NCBI GenBank assembly: GCA_022709385.1
Contig: JAKLIX010000002.1
Span: 284,478 to 348,477 of the forward strand
Reading direction: 5' to 3'
DNA: 64,000 nt
Source: Bacteroidota bacterium
GTDB lineage: Bacteria > Bacteroidota > Bacteroidia > Bacteroidales > CAIXZF01
Shown here: one piece after another, positions 25,775 through 33,426 of the stretch
How positions within the stretch are numbered: the stretch's first letter is position 1
How the letters are laid out: each line of letters starts with the position of its first letter
Position numbers and translations under genes: made by a program
The notes under the pieces: generated by a model
Databases searched by the model: none
The model's input: the letters and a program-made list of their open reading frames with translations, nothing else
What the model was told of the DNA's origin: nothing

Positions 25775-26953
25775 ATGAGACACATCACCCGCACGGTTTG
25801 GATATTGTCCATTGTCAGTCTGCTTACGGATACTGCCAGTGAGATGTTATATCCCGTGATGCCCGTTTACCTGAAGACTATCGGCTTTTCGTTTGTGCTG
25901 ATCGGGATACTGGAAGGGATAGCAGAAGCTGCGGCAGGCCTTAGTAAGGGCTACTTCGGCAAACTTTCGGATCTGAGCGGGAAACGGCTGCCGTTTGTCA
26001 GAACGGGATATGCGCTGAGTGCCATTTCAAAACCCCTGATTGCAGCGATGGTATTCCCTGTGTGGATTTTCTTTGCACGGACCATGGACAGATTGGGCAA
26101 AGGGATCAGGACGGGGGCCAGGGATGCCATGCTTTCACAGGAGAGCGGTATTGAAAGCAAAGGAAAGGTTTTCGGATTTCACCGCTCGATGGACACATTA
26201 GGGGCGGTTGCAGGTCCTGTTCTGGCCCTGCTGTACCTTTATTACCACCCCGCAGATTACAGAACGCTGTTTTTCCTGGCGCTGGCACCCGGAGTGTTAG
26301 CCATCATGGCAACATATCTTTTAAAGGAAAAGAAACCAGGCTTCAGGCCCGGCCGCAAGCATGCCACTTCATTTCTCTCTTTCCTGAAATACTGGAAGGC
26401 AAGTCCGGAAGCCTACCGGAAAGTAGTTGCAGGAATGCTGTTTTTCACCCTGTTTAACAGCTCCGATGTGTTCCTCCTTCTGAAGGTCAAACAGGCCGGC
26501 CTGGACGACACTGCTGTTATCGGAGTGTACATTTTTTACAACCTGGTCTATGCACTCACGGCCTTACCGCTTGGTATGCTTGCTGACCGGATGGGACTCC
26601 GGACAGTGTTCAGCGGCGGACTTGTTTTGTTTTCCATCGTTTACCTGGGTATGGCATTTACCTCCGAACTGAAGATATTTCTTGTTCTTTTCTTTCTTTA
26701 CGGACTGTACGCAGCGGCTACGGAAGGCATCTCTAAGGCGTGGATCTCCAATATTTCATCTTCAAAGGACACGGCTACCGCGATCGGCACACTGACCGCA
26801 TTTCAAAGCATCATGACCATGCTGGCCAGTTCCCTGACAGGTCTGATCTGGTATCAGTACGGAGCAACTGCCGCGTTTGTGCTCTCGGCCGCGATGAGCC
26901 TTGCTACAGCGGTGTACTTCATGGTTCTAAATCCTAGTCTTGGTTTACAGTGA
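25775..26953 (+). CDS. MFS transporter
   Basis: A major facilitator with about 12 transmembrane segments and 392 residues from ATG 25775. The opening SLLTDTASEMLYPVMPVYL, the DRLGKGIRTGARDAM loop between helices 2 and 3, and the central ADRMGLRTVFSGG loop are typical of the MFS subgroup annotated as YxiO-like or drug-efflux-like permeases. A longer GTG-started form (25703) lacks family support. The last 20 bp overlap the convergent CPBP protease gene. The substrate is unknown. Confidence 0.85.
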   Translation: MRHITRTVWILSIVSLLTDTASEMLYPVMPVYLKTIGFSFVLIGILEGIAEAAAGLSKGYFGKLSDLSGKRLPFVRTGYALSAISKPLIAAMVFPVWIFFARTMDRLGKGIRTGARDAMLSQESGIESKGKVFGFHRSMDTLGAVAGPVLALLYLYYHPADYRTLFFLALAPGVLAIMATYLLKEKKPGFRPGRKHATSFLSFLKYWKASPEAYRKVVAGMLFFTLFNSSDVFLLLKVKQAGLDDTAVIGVYIFYNLVYALTALPLGMLADRMGLRTVFSGGLVLFSIVYLGMAFTSELKIFLVLFFLYGLYAAATEGISKAWISNISSSKDTATAIGTLTAFQSIMTMLASSLTGLIWYQYGATAAFVLSAAMSLATAVYFMVLNPSLGLQ

Positions 26954-27728
26954 TCTTTCCACTCAGCAGGGATTTCCAGGGCTGGCGGTTTTTTCGCATG
27001 ACAAGGAGGGAAGCCAGGATGGCCAGTACGATGGTGATCAGCCTTGGGACGTTGAGGGAGGCATTACCCAGGACATTTTCCCCTGCATCATACAGGACCC
27101 ACGACAAATTCATCAGCACATGCATGAAGAGCGGGAACCAGAGGTTCCAGCCCCACATCAGGTAAAAGAGGGCAAAGCCGACGGATGCCGTGGCGGTGAA
27201 AAGAAAGACCTGCAGGGCTTCGGCCGGGGACGCGGCCTGGTAAAGGTGCCCCAGGCCAAAGACGGCAGACGGCAGCAGCAGGGCAGCCCAGAAATTCCAG
27301 CCGGCCAGCCTCACCAGCAGCCCGAGCAGAAAGCCTCTGAATACGATTTCTTCGTTGAACCCGGCCCACAGCGCGCCTGTGGCAATACCGGACAAAGAAA
27401 GGCTTACCTGCTTATCGGTCACAAACCAATACCCGGCAAGCATGGGAAGGCAACACAGGAATGCAGCCGCCAGAGCTTGAAGCAGTCCGCGCCTGAGCCC
27501 AAGCAAGTGCAGGGCATTTTGGAAAGAACGGCCTGCAAGCAGGTAAGTCGCCAAAAGGCAGATCACAAGACCCGTACCCTGCACCATCAGCAGCCTTGCC
27601 TCAGGGGGGAGGCTGTTGTATCGTTCCGTGCCGAAGATGAGATACGCAAAGGGATAATGCAGGTAGTGGACCAGCAGGAATACAACTACCAGCAGCAGGC
27701 TGACGATCCATCGGTTTTTTAAGTGCAT
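26934..27728 (-). CDS. CPBP-family intramembrane metalloprotease (CaaX protease-like)
   Basis: A membrane protein of about 264 residues with several hydrophobic helices and the CPBP/Abi signatures. These are the GFNEEIVFRG motif (EExxxR), FGLGHLYQ and FPLFMHVLMNLSW, which supply the Glu and His residues of the metal site. Such proteases cleave within membranes; substrates are mostly unknown in bacteria. An in-frame GTG at 27737 is three codons upstream, but ATG 27728 looks better. The gene lies 13 bp after the DUF4886-like gene (4 bp if the GTG is used) and probably shares its transcript. Confidence 0.85.
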   Translation of the reverse strand: MHLKNRWIVSLLLVVVFLLVHYLHYPFAYLIFGTERYNSLPPEARLLMVQGTGLVICLLATYLLAGRSFQNALHLLGLRRGLLQALAAAFLCCLPMLAGYWFVTDKQVSLSLSGIATGALWAGFNEEIVFRGFLLGLLVRLAGWNFWAALLLPSAVFGLGHLYQAASPAEALQVFLFTATASVGFALFYLMWGWNLWFPLFMHVLMNLSWVLYDAGENVLGNASLNVPRLITIVLAILASLLVMRKNRQPWKSLLSGKITVNQD

Positions 27729-27741
27729 CGCTCCCACGGCA

Positions 27742-29076
27742 TTAGCGGGTCAACAGGAGGAGGGGTTTCAGATCCGTCCCCTGTCCGGGCCGGTAAAGGC
27801 CAATATAATACAAGCCTGAGGACAGTCCGCTGAGCGAGAGGTTCACACTGGCTCCGTTTGCCATAGTTTCCCTTGACAACAGGCTCCCGCAATGGCTCAT
27901 GATGAATACCTCCGCGGCCTCCAGGCGGCAGGAAGGACAGTTTATCCGCACTGTTTCCGTTGCCGGATTGGGAAAGAAACCCCAGGCATTCCCTTCACCC
28001 GTCAGTGATGGAATGTCAGCACTGGTGACCTGGATTTGCTGCGTCAAGGTATCAAACATACTGCAATGTGAGGCTATCAGCCTTACTGCATAGGTACCGG
28101 GAAGGGAATACTGGTGCTGCGGATCAGGCTGGGTGGAAGTTGTACCGTCGCCGAAATCCCAGAGGAAATGATTGGCATACAGAGAGTTATTGGTGAAGCT
28201 GAACACTCCCCCACCCTGGTCAAGGTAAGTGAAGTCGGCTGCCGGGTCGTACTTGCCGATGTTCCAATACCAGAGGCTGTCGTAAACGACCAGTTTCGCA
28301 GCCAGGCGGATGGCACCGGCATCCGGGGGGGTGAGTGTATAATCGAAGGGGATGGCGGATGGATCTTTGCGGAAGATGGCTGTATAGAAGGCACAGGCGG
28401 CGGCGTAGGAGCCGGCTTCGGAGGGATGGCTTTCGTCGGACGAGTAAAGTTCAATGGAGGGGTAATGGTGCCGGATATATCGCCAGACCGCGCCCACCGG
28501 GCTTACAACGGCCTGGTTGTCGTTGGCCATCATCTGGTAGCGCAGCCGTAAGAGGCTGTCCATGCCGGCATAGGTACAAACCGGAGGCCAGTTGGGGCAA
28601 TTCTGGGCATCCCCGTTCTTCCGGCCCCAGGTCATAAAGAACATGGTCTCCCCGCAGGAGTTGTACTGGCTGACCATGCTGTCGAGCAAGGCAGCAAAGG
28701 GGAAACACTGGGTCTGCACCTGGTTAGGCGGGAAGGACGGCAGCTGGCTTTGTTCCTGGAGTACCACGAAGTCCCAATTCCCTTGCTGGATCATGGAGAG
28801 GGAGGTGGCATTGGTGGAATGCAACTGGAAGGTATAGCCTCCGGGAGTATTGCTTTCGACCATCAGTGTATCACCCGCTGCCTGAGCGAGGTTCACCGTG
28901 ATTTGCGGCAGGTCGTTGGCATAGGTATAGCTGTTTCCCAGGAACAGGACATTTTTTGCGCCGCCCTGGGCAAGGAGCGAAAACGGCAGGAGCAGGACGC
29001 AACAGGCCGTCAGCCGGAGGATCAGGCCAGCTGGGCCACTCCCACCACGTAATTCTTCCCGTAAACTTTGGCGCAT
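27742..29076 (-). CDS. DUF4886/SGNH-like secreted hydrolase with PKD and T9SS domains
   Basis: A secreted protein of about 444 residues. The start at MRQSL (29076) gives a long n-region, a hydrophobic core and a cleavage site near LLAQG. An SGNH-hydrolase-like domain follows, with block I LGNSYTYANDLP and block V SDESHPSEAGSY (Asp-His pair), as in DUF4886. A PKD domain (FLWDFGDGTTS to GTYAVRL) and a T9SS sorting domain (FFPNPATETVRI) end the protein. It may hydrolyse esters on carbohydrates outside the cell; the substrate is unknown. It overlaps the upstream gene by 55 bp. Confidence 0.82.
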   Translation of the reverse strand: MRQSLREELRGGSGPAGLILRLTACCVLLLPFSLLAQGGAKNVLFLGNSYTYANDLPQITVNLAQAAGDTLMVESNTPGGYTFQLHSTNATSLSMIQQGNWDFVVLQEQSQLPSFPPNQVQTQCFPFAALLDSMVSQYNSCGETMFFMTWGRKNGDAQNCPNWPPVCTYAGMDSLLRLRYQMMANDNQAVVSPVGAVWRYIRHHYPSIELYSSDESHPSEAGSYAAACAFYTAIFRKDPSAIPFDYTLTPPDAGAIRLAAKLVVYDSLWYWNIGKYDPAADFTYLDQGGGVFSFTNNSLYANHFLWDFGDGTTSTQPDPQHQYSLPGTYAVRLIASHCSMFDTLTQQIQVTSADIPSLTGEGNAWGFFPNPATETVRINCPSCRLEAAEVFIMSHCGSLLSRETMANGASVNLSLSGLSSGLYYIGLYRPGQGTDLKPLLLLTR

Positions 29077-29507
29077 TTCGGACAGGTAGTATAATAGAAA
29101 TACAGTTTTTTCAGATTCTTCCCCTCTGCTGCCACATACCGCTGCATGTCGGTGCACCACTTGCGGGCGTCGCGGTAGGGGCCCTCATAGACTTTTGTGA
29201 GGAATTGTCCGCTGAGCCGTTCATGACGGAGGCCCGGCACCTCCCGGTTCACCCCGATCAGGTGTTCGCATTTCCAGGGAGAGGGATCATGCGACAGCAT
29301 CACAAAGTCCTTCATATCCGTTATGGCCTGGTGTTTATCAATGGATCCCATCACCCTTTTCATCATTTTGCCCATCCCCAGGGGAATGTGCATGATGGCA
29401 GGATTGTGCTCCTTTACGAAAAGTTTGTCGGTCCAGACAAATGCTTTTTTATCCCAGGGCTCCGGGTTGAAGCGCGGACAGCAGCCGGTTTCTGACTGAT
29501 CTTCCAT
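29022..29507 (-). CDS. Conserved small protein (often annotated hydrolase)
   Basis: A protein of about 161 residues belonging to a conserved family with the opening ETGCCPRFNPEPWD. It also has the KVYEGPYRDARKW motif and the closing YFYYTTCPKCAKVYGKNYVV, which contains a CxxC pair. The family is usually labelled hydrolase, but I know of no proven activity. The start is MEDQSETG (29507) because a TATATTTG promoter box covers the upstream in-frame ATG region at 29533-29540. Confidence 0.8.
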   Translation of the reverse strand: MEDQSETGCCPRFNPEPWDKKAFVWTDKLFVKEHNPAIMHIPLGMGKMMKRVMGSIDKHQAITDMKDFVMLSHDPSPWKCEHLIGVNREVPGLRHERLSGQFLTKVYEGPYRDARKWCTDMQRYVAAEGKNLKKLYFYYTTCPKCAKVYGKNYVVGVAQLA

Positions 29508-29532
29508 AGTGTACGGATTATTGAAATAAGCA

Positions 29533-29540
29533 CAAATATA
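29533..29540 (-). promoter_or_regulatory. -7 box for the CCPRF gene
   Basis: Minus-strand TATATTTG matches TAnnTTTG, 26 nt before ATG 29507. The ATG at 29543 lies upstream of this box and cannot be the start. Confidence 0.45.
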
Positions 29541-29599
29541 CATAATCTATGAGAAAAATCACTTTACTTCTGCATAATGCAGGAATTTTTAAAAAAAAC

Positions 29600-29630
29600 T
29601 TGACTTTATCTTTGAAAATTCTTAGATTTG
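29600..29630 (+). promoter_or_regulatory. Promoter (TTG-N20-TAGATTTG) for a small secreted protein
   Basis: TTG at 29600-29602 and TAGATTTG at 29623-29630 are 20 bp apart, an exact Bacteroidota arrangement. A second perfect box, TATCTTTG, lies at 29607-29614. The ATG follows at 29665. Confidence 0.6.
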
Positions 29631-29664
29631 CGATTAAATTTTTTTTCTTTAAAATTAAGCTAAA

Positions 29665-30057
29665 ATGAAAAATCAATCATTGGTTCAATTTGCGATTGCA
29701 TTCATTGGCTTTATGGCCTTCTGCGGAGAAATTATTGCACAAGAGGAAATTTGTCTCTATGTTAACAATAATTGCCAAACAAGTTGTACAGCACCAATTA
29801 AATTTCAAGCTTGTATTTACATTAATGATGAATCACAGTATTGCTATGAATGCGAATATATTTCATACATTCCAACTGATCCAGATCATCCATTATGCAT
29901 TGAATTTAATAACTGTGAGGCTGAACCAGAAGGAGATATTGTTATTTTAATCCATACAGAAGACACCAATGGTCATTGGTGTTGTGCAGGTGAATATGAA
30001 GGTCATTGGAACGAATGGGGTGAAGTGTTCGAAGTAGATCTCGAAAACTGGCCATGA
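29665..30057 (+). CDS. Small secreted cysteine-rich protein of unknown function
   Basis: A 130-residue protein with a signal peptide (MKNQSLVQFAIAFIGFMAF to IIAQ). The mature part has about eleven cysteines, many in close pairs (NNNCQTSCTAP, YCYECEY, HWCCAGEY), and is strongly acidic. It is AT-rich compared with neighbours and has its own strong promoter. There is no sorting domain. Several disulfides suggest a stable extracellular or periplasmic mini-protein. I recognise no family. Confidence 0.75.
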   Translation: MKNQSLVQFAIAFIGFMAFCGEIIAQEEICLYVNNNCQTSCTAPIKFQACIYINDESQYCYECEYISYIPTDPDHPLCIEFNNCEAEPEGDIVILIHTEDTNGHWCCAGEYEGHWNEWGEVFEVDLENWP

Positions 30058-30119
30058 TCAAAGAGTTTAGCATTATTCTTTAATCAATCAAGAATCGAAA
30101 ACATCATAATACTCTTTGA
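30058..30119 (+). terminator. Nested inverted repeat after the small secreted gene
   Basis: TCAAAGAGT (30058-30066) pairs with ACTCTTTGA (30111-30119), and inside it ATTCTT (30075-30080) pairs with AAGAAT (30090-30095). Its position immediately after the stop suggests a transcript-end structure, but there is no clear T-run. Confidence 0.3.
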
Positions 30120-30285
30120 ACTGTACATATATACAGACACAAAGCAGGTTCGCAAAGACCATAGTTCAATTCAGTTTTCGAAGTTTGACATTAAACATCA
30201 GTGCCTCAAAATTTTATTCAGAAATAGCATAAAATTTGTCAATTCGGATTGAAAGTCGCTAATATGCCGTTAAAAACCAAAAAAA

Positions 30286-32421
30286 ATGATTCCGTCCATC
30301 AGGTATTGCCTGCCCTGGTGTATTACTGCCGTGCTGATTCTGCCAGGTAAAGCGCAGCAACTCATCGAATGGGAAGGATACACCTCATACAATAACGTCA
30401 TTTGTATGCTGGATCTGGACACAGCCGTATTGGTTGGATCAAGCGGAGGTTTGGTGAATATTAACTGTTTCAGCTACCAGGCAACTTATCTGAATAAACC
30501 AGCCTGGCCCATGCCCGACAACAACATCCGGTGTATTGACAGAGCCCCCGACGGGAGTATCTGGATTGGCAGTAATTGTGGACTCACCATGTGGCAAGGG
30601 AACAACTGGTCACATTATTCCTCCCAAAACACGATCATGCAGGTGGATGATGTGACTGCCCTGCATTATTCTGATTATCATCATGCCTTGTTTGCCGGAC
30701 TGAAGAACGGCAATCTGATCCGGATTGATACTTCCGGCTGGAGTCTGGTTACAGGATCATCCGGTCTGTTACCCCAAAACCAGATTTACGGCATCCAACA
30801 CGATTCCAATGGGAACATTTGGGTATCAACACATTCATACGGGATGTACCAATTCGACGGGAACAACTGGCAGAACCTCAACCCGGGGTCCAACCCATGG
30901 TTCCATATGGTTTCCTCCTTTATCGTTGATCAAACCGGATTGCTTTGGGTTGCATACGGAGCACCTTCATTACTCTACAGCTACAACGGCACTGCCTGGA
31001 GCAGCCATGGATCTTACGGAGGTTCAGTCTTTACCTGCATGAGTGCCGACAGCTTAAACAATTTGTGGCTAAGTTCATCGACAGGCCTTGTGATCTTTGA
31101 CGGAACCACATTCAGCTATCATCCTGCCAATTCCATGCTGACTTTCAATGAACATGCAACACATCTTTACAAAAAAGGCCAAAACATTTGGGTGGGATAT
31201 TATTATCACGGAGTGGATTTTTTCAACGGAACGGCTGTCACTTATTTCCCGCTTGCACCACACTTACAATCTAACCGGGTACTTGACATTGCATTTGATA
31301 AACCCGCCGCCAAAGTCTGGTTTGCCACCTACAATATTGAACAAAAAGTATTTGCATGCAGTTATAACGATACCGTATGGGAAAACATCACCCCCCTTAA
31401 CTCGCCCATTACCAATGCAGTGATTACTTCTATTGCCGTTGACAGCAACTCCTCCCTTTATCTCGGAACACAGCATGAAGGTCTCTGGGCCAGGGTGGCA
31501 AACAACTGGACCCACTATTCAAGTTTAAACAGCAATATTTGCACGGATTACATCAGTACCCTCGCTATTGATAAAAACGGGCAGTTGCTCATCGGTTTCA
31601 GGCAGGGAATGGTGCAGGCATTTTCCAACGGCAGCTTCAGCACATTGATCCAGGATCCATCCCTGAAGTGCATGATCAACCATATTGAGCCCGAAAACAA
31701 CGCTTTGTTCTGGCTTGCTACCGATACGGCAGGATTAGTCAGCTGCGACTACAATTCCCACTCCTTTTTTAACACAGCCAATTCCGGACTTCCTTCCAAC
31801 CATGTGGAAGAAGTTAAAATCAATGCTTTGCATCAGTATTGGATAGCCACAGATTCCGGACTGGCGGTATATGATGGTCTGAACTGGTCGGTTTACAACA
31901 CCGGGAACTCCGGTATGAGTGACGACCGGGTAATCACCCTGACATTCGGACCCGACAGTACTGTAATCATTGGAACGAAACAAAACGGAATCAACACCTT
32001 AAAAACAAATACCTGGACCGCTTATACGAAATGTTTTTCCCCATTGTGTGCCGACATAAGCTTTCAGGCGGCCACCGGCCCGGACGGACGGATCTTTCTT
32101 GGCACAAATGGTGGTGTAAACATCTTTAAAACAGATAATATCACGGCAAGTCCTTCTTATTCAGCAGCGCTTTCCTGCCGGATTTATCCGAATCCGTGTA
32201 CAGATCGTTTAACTTTTGAAGTGCAAGGAACGCAAAGTCGTGTCATTTCCGTTGATTGTTTCAATATTTATAGTCAACTGGTATCTCCGGTTTATGAAGG
32301 AACGATGCTGAGCGGTGATTGCCGGTTCACATGGGATACCGGTAAACTGGTCCCGGGCATGTATTTTATCAGGATAAGGGATGGACAGACGCTGGTTTCA
32401 ACTAAACTGGTTAAGCAGTAA
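30286..32421 (+). CDS. T9SS-secreted two-component-regulator-type propeller protein A
   Basis: A 711-residue protein with a signal peptide ending GKAQQ. About nine to eleven Reg_prop-type blades carry [IL]W[IV][GS]x(2-5)G[LM] motifs, for example IWIGSNCGLTMW, LWLSSSTGLVIF, YWIATDSGLAVY and IFLGTNGGVNIF. A T9SS sorting domain follows (RIYPNPCTDRLTFEV to STKLVKQ). In Bacteroides, such propellers form the sensor part of hybrid two-component systems; here no kinase is attached and the protein is secreted, so a binding role is likelier. It is a paralog of the protein at 36095-38233. Confidence 0.85.
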   Translation: MIPSIRYCLPWCITAVLILPGKAQQLIEWEGYTSYNNVICMLDLDTAVLVGSSGGLVNINCFSYQATYLNKPAWPMPDNNIRCIDRAPDGSIWIGSNCGLTMWQGNNWSHYSSQNTIMQVDDVTALHYSDYHHALFAGLKNGNLIRIDTSGWSLVTGSSGLLPQNQIYGIQHDSNGNIWVSTHSYGMYQFDGNNWQNLNPGSNPWFHMVSSFIVDQTGLLWVAYGAPSLLYSYNGTAWSSHGSYGGSVFTCMSADSLNNLWLSSSTGLVIFDGTTFSYHPANSMLTFNEHATHLYKKGQNIWVGYYYHGVDFFNGTAVTYFPLAPHLQSNRVLDIAFDKPAAKVWFATYNIEQKVFACSYNDTVWENITPLNSPITNAVITSIAVDSNSSLYLGTQHEGLWARVANNWTHYSSLNSNICTDYISTLAIDKNGQLLIGFRQGMVQAFSNGSFSTLIQDPSLKCMINHIEPENNALFWLATDTAGLVSCDYNSHSFFNTANSGLPSNHVEEVKINALHQYWIATDSGLAVYDGLNWSVYNTGNSGMSDDRVITLTFGPDSTVIIGTKQNGINTLKTNTWTAYTKCFSPLCADISFQAATGPDGRIFLGTNGGVNIFKTDNITASPSYSAALSCRIYPNPCTDRLTFEVQGTQSRVISVDCFNIYSQLVSPVYEGTMLSGDCRFTWDTGKLVPGMYFIRIRDGQTLVSTKLVKQ

Positions 32422-32436
32422 GCAGCGATGGGGTAA

Positions 32437-32512
32437 TCACGTGTGCGCGTGTGTACGTGTTCACGAGTGCACGTGTCCGCGGGTAAACGTATGCGTGGGT
32501 GGACGGGTGTGA
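32437..32512 (+). repeat. GT/GTGTACGTG low-complexity tract
   Basis: A GTG-rich run (GTGTGCGCGTGTGTACGTG and degenerate continuations) starts 16 bp after the propeller A stop codon. It contains no gene and resembles the GT-rich tract at 46573-46667. Confidence 0.5.
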
Positions 32513-32668
32513 AATCAGCAAACCGCTTTTGAGATTAAAACCACGGGTACCAGGCAGGATATTGATAAACTCCGGATGTTATCGGCACAACTGGGCATCA
32601 GTGAATATTATGTCGTAAGCCTTAATTTCCGTGATTACGAACGATTGGTGTTACCTATGTGTTTTTAG
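32513..32668 (+). pseudogene. C-terminal remnant of a DUF4143-type AAA ATPase
   Basis: An open stretch of about 51 codons ends at TAG 32666-32668. It encodes FEIKTTGTRQDIDKL, then GISEYYVVSLNFRD and VLPMCF. The FEIK segment followed by an alpha-beta end is the typical C-terminus of ATP-binding DUF4143 proteins (compare VEIKSGR in the gene at 38245-39411). It has no start codon and no ATPase part, so it is a decayed fragment. The family assignment is tentative. Confidence 0.4.
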
Positions 32669-32682
32669 GGATAAATAGCTCA

Positions 32683-32856
32683 CTATCCGCTCACCACCAA
32701 CTGGCAGGTATAGCGGCTGCGGTGTTCCAAAAGCACTTCTCTCCTGCCGGCCAGGTAGTCGGGGATATCCTCTGTATAATTCCGGATGGTGACCATGGTG
32801 AGGTTTTCATTGTAGCGGACGATGTAATGCTCTGAAAGACTGCTGAAAAGAGTCAT
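32683..32856 (-). pseudogene. Duplicate 3' end of aspartate kinase
   Basis: A 57-codon minus-strand remnant contains VRYNENLTMVTIRNYTED and then AGRREVLLEHRSRYTCQL, ending VVSG. It aligns to the last 55 residues of the intact aspartate kinase at 34784-36070, differing at roughly one residue in five or six, with DNA similarity fading upstream. An in-frame stop precedes it. It is a truncated, diverged copy 2.1 kb from the functional gene. Confidence 0.85.
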
Positions 32857-32891
32857 TCATTTTCAACCCCTTCGGAGCTTTTGTGGGGTAA

Positions 32892-32949
32892 GCCCGAAGG
32901 GCTTCAATTTATACTCATACTTGACAGGTTTGCGCATGCAAAGCTGTTT
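32892..32949. repeat. Dispersed palindromic repeat, copy B
   Basis: This is 57/58 identical to the reverse complement of 21773-21830. It lacks the left outer arm of copy A. It carries the GCCCGAAGGGC hairpin and the inner CAGGTTTGC/GCAAAGCTG hairpin. Confidence 0.75.
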
Positions 32950-33310
32950 ATACCGACACATAGTGGGTCTTCAGTAAAAGATCTTCAGAGCGGTGTACGG
33001 TATTACTGGTTCTAAACACCACTGTTTCACACTGCTGTCAAGAACCAGTTAAGTTTGAGTAATGCCGTACACCCCTGGATCGTAATTTTCCCGAAAACTC
33101 ACTCCGTGTCGGTACGAATAGCCCCGGACCGTGTCCGGGGAAAAGACGTCAGCCGGCAGATACAACCCGGAATGGATTGAATGTGGGCAGGTGAGCGGAG
33201 ATATTCAAGCCCTTCAGGCTTGTGATGTCCGGGTCGGCATTTTCGCTTAGATTCTTTATACCGATGACTCTGGGAGCACTTTTTTCGCATTCCTGTGTTC
33301 TATCGGTATA
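32949..33310. repeat. Palindrome-rich noncoding segment, MITE-like
   Basis: The segment begins TATACCGA (32949-32956) and ends TCGGTATA (33303-33310), an 8-bp terminal inverted repeat. Inside are arms of 15 bp with one mismatch (32992-33006 and 33059-33073), CTGGTTCT/AGAACCAG (33006-33013, 33041-33048), CCCCGGAC/GTCCGGGG (33122-33129, 33133-33140), and a second TATACCGAT at 33257. No convincing protein is encoded. Whether it is a mobile miniature element is inference. Confidence 0.4.
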
Positions 33311-33346
33311 CCATTATCCAAATCTATTCTGAATTCCGTAGTTTAT

Positions 33347-33354
33347 TATCTTTA
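33347..33354 (+). promoter_or_regulatory. Possible -7 box for the YCF48-like gene
   Basis: TATCTTTA is identical to the box of the 1340-codon T9SS gene, but it lies 73 nt before the start and has no matching -33 element. Confidence 0.3.
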
Positions 33355-33426
33355 CTTAATAATAAAAGATGATTCACAGCATAAGAGGGTGATTACTTTT
33401 AAGATATCAATTTTATAATTATCAAT

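Noticed and set aside
33099..33290. 63-codon minus ORF in the graveyard region
   Set aside because: It is made of the hairpin sequences, has no family resemblance and no promoter.
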